64,000 bases of DNA from Sulfitobacter sp. M05 (GTDB taxonomy: Bacteria > Pseudomonadota > Alphaproteobacteria > Rhodobacterales > Rhodobacteraceae): assembly GCF_029285175.1 (NCBI RefSeq), contig NZ_JABEDH010000001.1:1302001-1366000 (forward strand), written 5' to 3'. The translations under genes were made by a program, and so were the position numbers. Each line of letters begins with the position of its first letter. Within the stretch, counting starts at the first letter, position 1. The notes under the pieces were generated by a model that saw only the letters and a program-made list of their open reading frames with translations, did not search any database and was not told the origin of the DNA. Shown here one piece after another: positions 48,463-55,173 of this stretch.

Positions 48463-48612
48463 CATTGTGCATCGGCAGCATAAATGTGAATGTAGGTGTA
48501 TCGAAGCGACATTAGTTCTTCACGAGTACGACCAGACGAGTTCATCCTCCTCCCGAACAAGTCTGTTTTTCCGGCGGCGATATCTCCTCCCAGATATCGT
48601 CGCCATTTTTTT
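48463..48612 (+). ncRNA. Orphan CcsR-like (cuckoo) sRNA upstream of DUF1127
   Basis: Two hairpins on the plus strand each carry the CCTCCTCCC-type motif. Hairpin 1 (48533-48565): CAGAC-ga-GTTC pairs with GAAC-aa-GTCTG around a loop with CCTCCTCCC (48546-48554). Hairpin 2 (48573-48604): a 12-bp stem, GGCGGCGATATC with GATATCGTCGCC (one G-U), with CTCCTCCC ending in the loop (48584-48591), then seven Ts (48606-48612). This is the CcsR design and a strong intrinsic terminator. No protein gene precedes it on this strand, so it should have its own promoter. The 5' end is a guess; the mature part is probably 48533-48612. Confidence 0.75.
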
Positions 48613-48810
48613 ATCTCCACTTCCCCCGACACACCCAAACATCGCGCCGGCGGTAATTGTTTCTATTTCAATTACAGATAGTTGACCCGACGTCCCCTAT
48701 GCAAAAAGCGCATAGCGGCAATGCCGGCATGTCCATTGTGCAATGAAAATCAGAGGCTATTTATGCGTCAACGAAACGAGACGATTTAGCATTCTATACG
48801 AGGCGCCCTA
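48613..48810 (+). promoter_or_regulatory. DUF1127 promoter region
   Basis: This spacer after the orphan sRNA terminator contains a possible heat-shock-sigma (RpoH)-type promoter: TTGTGC at 48736-48741 and CTATTT at 48757-48762, 15 bp apart. DUF1127-CcsR units in R. sphaeroides are RpoH-controlled. The 9-mer CATTGTGCA (48734-48742) recurs at 48463-48471 upstream of the orphan sRNA. GAGG (48800-48803) is the ribosome-binding site. Confidence 0.35.
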
Positions 48811-49032
48811 ATGGCATATTTGACATCAACATCCGCAACCGGCACATCATTCGCTGACCGTGCATCCGCAGCATTTCAGAACATTGTTACAAGCTACAAA
48901 CAGCACCGTCTGTACCGTGAGACCTTCAACGAGTTGAGCGCGCTCAGCAACCGCGAGCTGGCCGACCTGGGTCTGAACCGTTCAAACCTGCAACAGATTG
49001 CACGGGAATCATCACGCATTACCCTGCGCTAA
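48811..49032 (+). CDS. DUF1127 domain-containing small protein (CcaF1-like)
   Basis: The 73-residue basic protein has the DUF1127 core: Y-R-E-T-F-N-E-L-S-A-L-S-N-R-E-L-A-D-L-G-L-N-R-S (about 37-60). In R. sphaeroides a small DUF1127 protein, CcaF1, binds RNA and affects the CcsR sRNAs encoded with it. Here two predicted CcsR-like RNAs lie directly downstream on the same strand and a third lies upstream, so co-transcription and an RNA-binding role are likely by analogy. The start follows GAGG by 7 nt. Confidence 0.9.
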   Translation: MAYLTSTSATGTSFADRASAAFQNIVTSYKQHRLYRETFNELSALSNRELADLGLNRSNLQQIARESSRITLR

Positions 49033-49042
49033 GAGATCCTGC

Positions 49043-49116
49043 CGTGCCGCGCCTCCCCGCGGTACGTCAGGTCGCGTTGGGCTTCAGCAACGCCTCCTCC
49101 CCGAGGTTGCAGCCCA
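49043..49116 (+). ncRNA. CcsR-like (cuckoo) sRNA 1 downstream of DUF1127
   Basis: Two hairpins directly after the DUF1127 stop codon. The first (49043-49066) has an 8-bp stem and loop GCCTCCCC. The second (49078-49116) has an outer stem TGGGCT/AGCCCA, then GCAA/TTGC and CCTC/GAGG, with CCTCCTCCC at 49093-49101. Twin hairpins exposing this anti-Shine-Dalgarno-like motif define the family. It has no T-tract of its own, so it is probably cut from the DUF1127 transcript. Confidence 0.75.
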
Positions 49117-49126
49117 CGTGACAAGA

Positions 49127-49211
49127 CCCGAAGAATGATCCTCCCATCACGCTTCGGGCCGACAAGTGAGCAGCTGCACCTTCCTCCCAAGGTGCAGCTG
49201 TTTTCCGTTTT
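49127..49211 (+). ncRNA. CcsR-like (cuckoo) sRNA 2 with terminator
   Basis: The third hairpin (49127-49158) has stems CCCGAAG/CTTCGGG and TGAT/ATCA closing the loop CCTCCC (49140-49145). The fourth (49171-49200) has a perfect 12-bp stem, CAGCTGCACCTT with AAGGTGCAGCTG, again with loop CCTCCC (49183-49188), followed by TTTT...TTTT. It is both the second half of the sRNA and the terminator of the whole DUF1127 unit. Confidence 0.75.
49171..49211 (+). terminator. Terminator of the DUF1127-sRNA unit
   Basis: The 12-bp perfect stem (49171-49182 with 49189-49200), 6-nt loop and the following TTTTCCGTTTT form a strong intrinsic terminator on the plus strand. Confidence 0.85.
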
Positions 49212-49226
49212 ACACTCTGCTATTAT

Positions 49227-49439
49227 TCATCCCTGCTTTGGCGCGGCCTCCAGAAGGTCACCGGGCTGACACTCCAGCACTTCGCAAATTTTCGCCAGTG
49301 TCTCAAAGCGCACCCCCTTCACTTTGCCGGACTTCAGCAGGCTCATATTCTGCACTGTGATTCCCACCGCTGCCGCCAGATCCTTTGACTTCATCTTGCG
49401 CTGCGCCAGCATGACATCCAGCCTCACGATGATCTCCAT
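49227..49439 (-). CDS. Small HTH (Xre-type) transcriptional regulator
   Basis: The 70-residue product is almost only a helix-turn-helix domain: K-S-K-D-L-A-A-A-V-G-I-T-V-Q-N-M-S-L-L-K-S-G is the HTH (about 18-40), followed by I-C-E-V-L-E-C-Q-P-G-D-L-L as in the YozG-type short regulators. It overlaps the DUF2975 stop at TGATG, so the two are translationally coupled. This pair (DUF2975 membrane protein plus short Xre regulator) is widespread and usually regulates its own operon. Confidence 0.88.
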   Translation of the reverse strand: MEIIVRLDVMLAQRKMKSKDLAAAVGITVQNMSLLKSGKVKGVRFETLAKICEVLECQPGDLLEAAPKQG

Positions 49440-49966
49440 CAGACAAATTCCTCATTCTCGCGGGCGATGCCTATTGCCTCATGCAGGATTTTGCCCAACA
49501 GGATGAACCCCAAGCCACAAAACACCAGCGCAAGGGTTTCGCTTGAATACCAGAATCGAAGTGGCAAGGGCCCCTGTGGATTGTGCCAGGATTTGATCAT
49601 CGGACTGAGACAGCCCCCCAACAGCTGCGCCAGTGCTGACATGCTCAGCCAGAACCCGACCCCAAAGATGCCGCGGGCCGTGCGCAAGTCGAACAAATGC
49701 CCTGCCCGCATCAACAGCAGGGCACGCACTGCCCAAGCATAGGAAAACAACCCAAACAGTGGCGACATGATCCAGAGCAACAGAAACACCACCCGTGTCA
49801 TCGGTGCAATCACGGCATTTGGATCAACCCAACTGTCATTCAACCAGCGTTCCGGTTGCAACAGCGCCTCATTAAAGGCCCAGCTGATCCCGGCGCCAAA
49901 CGAATAAATCATCACTGGAATTACCAAGATCAAGGCGACTGAACAAAGGCGTTTAATTTTTTCCAA
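49439..49966 (-). CDS. DUF2975 membrane protein
   Basis: The 175-residue polytopic membrane protein has four predicted helices (about 8-28, 55-80, 100-122, 148-165) in the DUF2975 pattern, a family nearly always paired with a short Xre regulator, as here. The function of the family is unknown, perhaps sensing. It is divergent from the DUF4189-like gene (104 bp between starts). Confidence 0.82.
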   Translation of the reverse strand: MEKIKRLCSVALILVIPVMIYSFGAGISWAFNEALLQPERWLNDSWVDPNAVIAPMTRVVFLLLWIMSPLFGLFSYAWAVRALLLMRAGHLFDLRTARGIFGVGFWLSMSALAQLLGGCLSPMIKSWHNPQGPLPLRFWYSSETLALVFCGLGFILLGKILHEAIGIARENEEFV

Positions 49967-50070
49967 ATCCCGCTCCGGTAGAAAATTTACTGCATTACGA
50001 TAATTTTTACTTGATATTCGCTACTTGTCCAGCTTTCATTAGGCAACCTTACCGAAGCAGGACTTTTGAT

Positions 50071-50706
50071 ATGAAACGACTAAGCATTCTCTCTGCAGTG
50101 ATTTGTACGACCCTCATGGCGGTGCCCGCTCAGGCCGAACCAAAATTGTTTGGCAATGCGGTCACAATGGGCAAAGTGCCGGGTGTAAAACTCAGCGCCA
50201 AACAACGCCGTGCCTTGAAATGGTATGCTAGCAAAAAGGCTTATTTCGGTGCATTCTATGTGGTCGAAGGCACGGATGATCTGTTCTGGACCCGAAATTT
50301 TCACAGCATGAAAACTGCACAGGAAGCGGCAAAAACCGGCTGTGAAATCGTGTCAAAGTCCAAATCCTGCGTCTTGCACGCGGTTCTATATCCCAAGGGC
50401 ATGGACCCAAACGGAAACGGGCTTGAAGGATTGGGGCAACGCGCCGGAAAGGTATTCGAGCGCAAATATCCCAAACGCCAAAAAGACGGCAAATTCGGCG
50501 CATTTGCCATCAACGGGGCCTATGGTTTCGGCCTTTCCTTCGGCTGGGACACGAAAAAAGAGGCCACGGAGGCTGCCCTTGCCTATTGTAAACTGGACAG
50601 TTCCCACGGCATGGCCCCTATCGGCATCCAAGCGCGCAAATGGGTCGAGGCGAAAAAGCTTGATAAATGCCATGTCGTTGACACCCACACTCCCGCCGCG
50701 GACTAA
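50071..50706 (+). CDS. DUF4189-like secreted protein
   Basis: The 211-residue product starts with a Sec signal peptide (cleavage probably after A-Q-A at 22). The mature part looks like two DUF4189-like units: Y-F-G-A-F-Y-V-V...A-A-K-T-G-C and F-G-A-F-A-I-N-G...A-L-A-Y-C, each followed by a conserved Cys. DUF4189 proteins are small periplasmic proteins of unknown function. The start at 50071 is where the signal peptide begins. Its stop overlaps the uvrD stop by 4 bp (convergent). Confidence 0.65.
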   Translation: MKRLSILSAVICTTLMAVPAQAEPKLFGNAVTMGKVPGVKLSAKQRRALKWYASKKAYFGAFYVVEGTDDLFWTRNFHSMKTAQEAAKTGCEIVSKSKSCVLHAVLYPKGMDPNGNGLEGLGQRAGKVFERKYPKRQKDGKFGAFAINGAYGFGLSFGWDTKKEATEAALAYCKLDSSHGMAPIGIQARKWVEAKKLDKCHVVDTHTPAAD

Positions 50707-53120
50707 AACGGCACGTCATCACAACCGGTGACAAAGCGGGAGACCACCTTTTTGGTCCCCGCTTTTTCAAAGTCGATCTCCAGCTTGTCGCCTTCAATCC
50801 CGGTCACTGCGCCATAGCCAAATTTCTGGTGAAACACCCGTTCCCCCATCGCAAAACTGCTGACCGCCTGCATATCAATGGTCACATTCTTGGCCTCAGA
50901 CGGCTGCGACACCCCGCGTTCACCGGCACGTGATTGCAACCGCCGCCAACCCGGCGAGTTATAGACATTCGCCTCTGCCGCTGCGTCATGCAGGTTGCTG
51001 GTTGGCATCGCCGCGCCAAACCCGCCGCCGTATAGACCGGGCGGCGTTAACACCTCCACATGGGCCTCTGGCAACTCGTCGATAAACCGCGACGGCATCG
51101 CACTTTGCCATTGCCCGAACACCCGCCGGTTGGCGGCAAAACTGATCGTACAGATCGCCTCTGCCCGCGTGATCCCGACATAGGCCAGCCGACGCTCTTC
51201 CTCTAACCCTTTGAGACCACTTTCATCCATCGAACGCTGCGAGGGGAACAGCCCGTCTTCCCACCCCGGCAGGAACACCGCCGGAAACTCCAACCCTTTC
51301 GAGGCATGTAACGTCATGATCGACACTTTCGCGCCGCCATCATCGCTTTCATTGTCCATAATCAGGCTGACGTGTTCCAGAAATCCTTGCAGGTTCTCGA
51401 ACTGCTCCAAGGCTTTGACCAGCTCTTTCAGGTTTTCCAATCGTCCCGGTGCCTCGGGCGTTTTGTCGTTCTGCCACATGCCGGTATAGCCGGATTCATC
51501 CAGAATGATCTCGGCCAGCTCCACATGGCTGATCTCGGGCGGGCCATATTCAACCCGCGCCGGACCGCTTTCGTTGTCCAACACCTCATTATCCACCTGC
51601 ACCGGCATCACCGGCCCGCGCAGCTTGCTGTTCCAGCGCTCGATCCCGTCAATCAATAGCCGCAGCTGGGCACCGCCCTTGCCGCCCAAACCGCCGTTCG
51701 CCAGCAAAATCCGCGCACCTTCCACAAGATTCACGCCATTTTCCCGCGCCGTCATCTGGATTTTCTGCTGCGCCTTATCCCCCAAGCCGCGCTTGGGTGT
51801 GTTCACAATCCGCTCAAACGCCAGATCATCATCCGGGCTGGTCACCACGCGAAAATAGGCCATCGCGTCGCGAATCTCCAAACGCTCGTAAAACCGCGGC
51901 CCGCCAATTACCCGATAGGGCAAGCCAATGGTCAGAAACCGGTCTTCGAACGCACGCATTTGGTGGCTGGCCCGCACCAGAATTGCCATATGGTCCAGCG
52001 ATACCGGGTCCTTTCCACGGGTCCCGCGTTGCATCGCCTCGATTTCGTCCCCGATCCAACGCGCCTCTTCCTCGCCATCCCAATGGCCGATCAGCCGAAC
52101 CTTTTCGCCTTCTTCACGGTCGGTCCACAGGGTCTTGCCCAACCGCCCCTCATTGCCAGCAATCACACCTGATGCCGCGGCCAGGATATGTGGGGTCGAA
52201 CGGTAATTCTGCTCAAGCTTAACCACATGGGCACCCGGAAAATCCGTCTCGAAGCGCAGGATATTGCCCACTTCCGCACCGCGCCAGCCATAGATCGACT
52301 GATCATCATCACCGACACAACAGATATTCTTGTGACTCTGTGCCAACAAGCGCAACCACATGTATTGTGCGACGTTCGTATCCTGATACTCATCCACCAA
52401 AAGGTATTTGAACCAGCGCTGATATTGCTCAAGCACATCCGGATGGCTTTGGAAAATCGTCACCATATGCAGCAACAGATCACCGAAATCCGTCGCATTC
52501 AGCTCGATCAGCCGCGCCTGATAGGCCGCGTAAATCTCGGCACCGCGGTGATTATAGGCCGCGGCATCCGCCCCCGGCACCTTGTCTGGCGTCAGTGCCC
52601 GGTTTTTCCAACCGTCAATGATCCCCGCCAACATCCGCGCCGGCCAGCGTTTGTCGTCAATGCCTTCCGCGCGGATCAACTGCTTGAGCAGCCGCAATTG
52701 GTCGTCTGTATCCAGAATGGTAAAGTTACTCTTTAACCCGACCAGTTCGGCATGCCGCCTCAGCTGCTTTACACAAATCGCATGAAACGTTCCCAACCAG
52801 GGCATCCCCTCGACATGTTGACCCAACAAGGTCCCCACACGGGTCTTCATTTCCCGGGCCGCTTTATTGGTAAAAGTCACCGCCAGAATTTCGTTTGGAC
52901 GCGCCCGCCCGGTATTCAGCAAATGCACAATCCGCGCGGTCAGAGCTTTGGTCTTGCCCGTGCCCGCCCCGGCCAGCATCAAAACCGGCCCGTCCATCTG
53001 CTCAACCGCAGCGCGCTGCGCCGGATTCAAGCCATCCAGATAGGGTTGCGGCCGCGCAGCCATGGCCCGCGCTGACAGAGATGCGCCCTCAAAGGCGTCC
53101 ATTTCATCAAAATCATTCAT
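50703..53120 (-). CDS. uvrD: UvrD/PcrA/Rep-family ATP-dependent DNA helicase
   Basis: This 805-residue superfamily 1A helicase has Walker A A-G-A-G-T-G-K-T near residue 53, D-E-Y-Q-D-T-N (motif II), the G-D-D-D-Q-S-I-Y-G-W-R-G-A block (motif III), and C-terminal helicase motifs ending in I-T-R-A. It unwinds DNA 3'-5' in nucleotide excision and mismatch repair. A small C-terminal beta domain (F-G-Y-G-A-V-T-G-I-E-G-D-K-L-E-I-D-F) resembles the Tudor-like tail of PcrA/UvrD. The start at 53120 precedes a Met-rich N-terminal stretch. Confidence 0.93.
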   Translation of the reverse strand: MNDFDEMDAFEGASLSARAMAARPQPYLDGLNPAQRAAVEQMDGPVLMLAGAGTGKTKALTARIVHLLNTGRARPNEILAVTFTNKAAREMKTRVGTLLGQHVEGMPWLGTFHAICVKQLRRHAELVGLKSNFTILDTDDQLRLLKQLIRAEGIDDKRWPARMLAGIIDGWKNRALTPDKVPGADAAAYNHRGAEIYAAYQARLIELNATDFGDLLLHMVTIFQSHPDVLEQYQRWFKYLLVDEYQDTNVAQYMWLRLLAQSHKNICCVGDDDQSIYGWRGAEVGNILRFETDFPGAHVVKLEQNYRSTPHILAAASGVIAGNEGRLGKTLWTDREEGEKVRLIGHWDGEEEARWIGDEIEAMQRGTRGKDPVSLDHMAILVRASHQMRAFEDRFLTIGLPYRVIGGPRFYERLEIRDAMAYFRVVTSPDDDLAFERIVNTPKRGLGDKAQQKIQMTARENGVNLVEGARILLANGGLGGKGGAQLRLLIDGIERWNSKLRGPVMPVQVDNEVLDNESGPARVEYGPPEISHVELAEIILDESGYTGMWQNDKTPEAPGRLENLKELVKALEQFENLQGFLEHVSLIMDNESDDGGAKVSIMTLHASKGLEFPAVFLPGWEDGLFPSQRSMDESGLKGLEEERRLAYVGITRAEAICTISFAANRRVFGQWQSAMPSRFIDELPEAHVEVLTPPGLYGGGFGAAMPTSNLHDAAAEANVYNSPGWRRLQSRAGERGVSQPSEAKNVTIDMQAVSSFAMGERVFHQKFGYGAVTGIEGDKLEIDFEKAGTKKVVSRFVTGCDDVPF

Positions 53121-53290
53121 CCCGTCAACCTAGCCAATTCCACAAAAAAGGAAAACCCATGTTCGCCACATGTTCCGCTTCTCTTTTTGGCTCTAAATAC
53201 TGCGGCGCACCCCTGACCAAACCCGGATCACTTGCTATGGCCCCCTCGGTACCACTGGACAAATCCAAAAAGCCGCGCACAGATACCCGC

Positions 53291-54430
53291 ATGGACCTGC
53301 ACAGCACATATCCCGCTTTGGCCGATCTGCGCGCCCTTGCGAAAAAACGCATCCCCAAATTCGTTTGGGAATATCTGGACAGCGGCACCGGGACAGAGGC
53401 CACGAAATCGCGCAACCGAAGCGAGCTGGACAAAATCGGCTTTGCCGCGTCGATCTTGCACGGCGACATCACGCCCGATCTGACAACGATCTTTCTGAAC
53501 CAGGCCCACCCTTTGCCCTTCGGCATTGCGCCAATCGGGATGTCCGGCCTGATCTGGCCGGGGGCCGAACCGACATTGGCGCAGGCTGGGGCCAAACACA
53601 GCATTCCCTATTGCATCTCTACCGTGGCCACCCAAAGCCCAGAAGACATGGCTCCGCATATCGGCACACATGCGTGGTTCCAACTCTACCCGCCACGCGA
53701 TCCCGACATCCGCCGCGACATGCTGGCCCGTGCCAAATCCGCGGGTTTCACCACCCTTGTCCTGACGGTTGATGTCCCGACATCCTCGCGCCGCGAACGG
53801 CAAGTCCGCTCGGGGCTGACCAACCCGCCCAAGATCACCCCGCGCCTTCTGGCGCAAATCGCCACCTGTCCCACTTGGGCATTAGAAACCGCCAAACGCG
53901 GTATGCCCTATATGCGGGGTATCGATAAATATACCTCTGCCGCGACCAAGGGCCTGCCGCCGACCGCCCATGTCGGGTATCTTTTGCGCACCTCACCTGA
54001 CTGGGACTACGTCACATGGCTGCGCGATCATTGGGATGGGCCGCTGGTGATCAAAGGGGTGATGCGCCCCGAAGATGCCACGCGGTTGGAAACAATGGGG
54101 GCGGATGCCCTTTGGGTTTCAAATCATGCTGGCCGCCAGTTCGACGCGGCCCCCGCCAGCATAGAGGCCCTTCCCGCGATCCGCGCCGCCACGAAACTAC
54201 CATTGGTGTTCGACAGCGGTGTGGAATCCGGCCTTGATATCCTGCGGGCATTGGCACTGGGGGCTGATTTTGTCATGCTGGGACGGGCTTTCCACTTTGC
54301 CCTTGGGGCCATGGGGGCCAAAGGAGTGGACCACCTGATTGATATCCTTGCCAAAGACCTTGCCGCCAATATGGGGCAGCTGGGTGCCGCCAACCTTAAA
54401 TCCCTGCCGGACACGATTAACTTGCGCTGA
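53291..54430 (+). CDS. FMN-dependent alpha-hydroxy-acid dehydrogenase (lactate dehydrogenase-like)
   Basis: This 379-residue TIM-barrel flavoenzyme oxidises L-lactate or a related alpha-hydroxy acid. The N-terminus D-L-R-A-L-A-K-K-R-I-P-K-F-V-W-E-Y matches LldD-type proteins. The active-site His/Arg lie in V-S-N-H-A-G-R-Q (most members have S-N-H-G-G-R-Q). The FMN phosphate loop F-D-S-G-V-E-S-G-L-D follows. ATG at 53291 fits the family N-terminus; an upstream ATG at 53159 with AAGGA would add 44 non-homologous residues and is also possible. It is convergent with the BLUF gene. Confidence 0.88.
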   Translation: MDLHSTYPALADLRALAKKRIPKFVWEYLDSGTGTEATKSRNRSELDKIGFAASILHGDITPDLTTIFLNQAHPLPFGIAPIGMSGLIWPGAEPTLAQAGAKHSIPYCISTVATQSPEDMAPHIGTHAWFQLYPPRDPDIRRDMLARAKSAGFTTLVLTVDVPTSSRRERQVRSGLTNPPKITPRLLAQIATCPTWALETAKRGMPYMRGIDKYTSAATKGLPPTAHVGYLLRTSPDWDYVTWLRDHWDGPLVIKGVMRPEDATRLETMGADALWVSNHAGRQFDAAPASIEALPAIRAATKLPLVFDSGVESGLDILRALALGADFVMLGRAFHFALGAMGAKGVDHLIDILAKDLAANMGQLGAANLKSLPDTINLR

Positions 54431-54470
54431 AATCAGACGGCAATCCCCCGCCACGGCGGTCTGCGGGCGA

Positions 54471-54938
54471 TCAGGTTCCAACGACAGGCGATCCCGTCTG
54501 CGAGACCAAACTGCCGGCCATGGCCGCCGCCAAAAATGTCTCAAGCAAACCATGCACCCGCGCATTGTCACCTCGCTCGGGTGCCTGCGCATCCAACAGG
54601 CGGGTCAATTCAAATACACTGTCTCTGACCAAAGGTTGCAATTCCGCCGGATTCGCATGGCCCATTTGCCAGTTCCCAAAGGCCCTTTCCGGCGCTGTAC
54701 CCTTGGCCAACAGATGCACCCGCCTGTGTCGGGTGTCGGCCTCGATCCGCGCATAGCAGGCTTCCAAAGCATCAAGCGGCCCTTCCAGAACCTGAAAAAA
54801 CCGCCTGCCGTCAGAAACCAACAAACCCGACAGATTGGCCACAGCATTATTACGCCGCGACGCCATAAGGATTTGTTCAACATCCTTTTGCCCGACATCC
54901 GGGGACATGTCACTGACATAGACTTTACGGTAAATCAT
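54471..54938 (-). CDS. Short BLUF-domain blue-light photoreceptor
   Basis: The 155-residue product is a single BLUF flavin domain with a ~55-residue helical tail. Residues critical in AppA are all present with identical spacing: Tyr7, Asn31, Gln49, Trp90 and Met92 (AppA Y21, N45, Q63, W104, M106). BLUF proteins bind FAD non-covalently and switch hydrogen bonding after blue-light absorption. No output domain is attached, so it should work through a partner protein. Start chosen at 54938, where the domain begins. No photosynthesis genes are in the window. Confidence 0.88.
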   Translation of the reverse strand: MIYRKVYVSDMSPDVGQKDVEQILMASRRNNAVANLSGLLVSDGRRFFQVLEGPLDALEACYARIEADTRHRRVHLLAKGTAPERAFGNWQMGHANPAELQPLVRDSVFELTRLLDAQAPERGDNARVHGLLETFLAAAMAGSLVSQTGSPVVGT

Positions 54939-55173
54939 GGCCTGCCTCTTTGTCTTTCTCGGCCCTGCTTCAACGATTCGACTGAATTTCCGGTTAAGGC
55001 CGAAACCCTTCCGGCTGAAGCCCGCACCATTTCCGACTATGGCCGACACGCCCGCGACCTGCACAGACCGTCGGTTTCGAAATGTTTCTGAAATGTGACA
55101 TTCTCCGGGGTTTTGGGTATTGTGCCGCAGTGCAGCGGCCCTAGAGTGCCCACACCCAAAAGCGGAGACTGCC

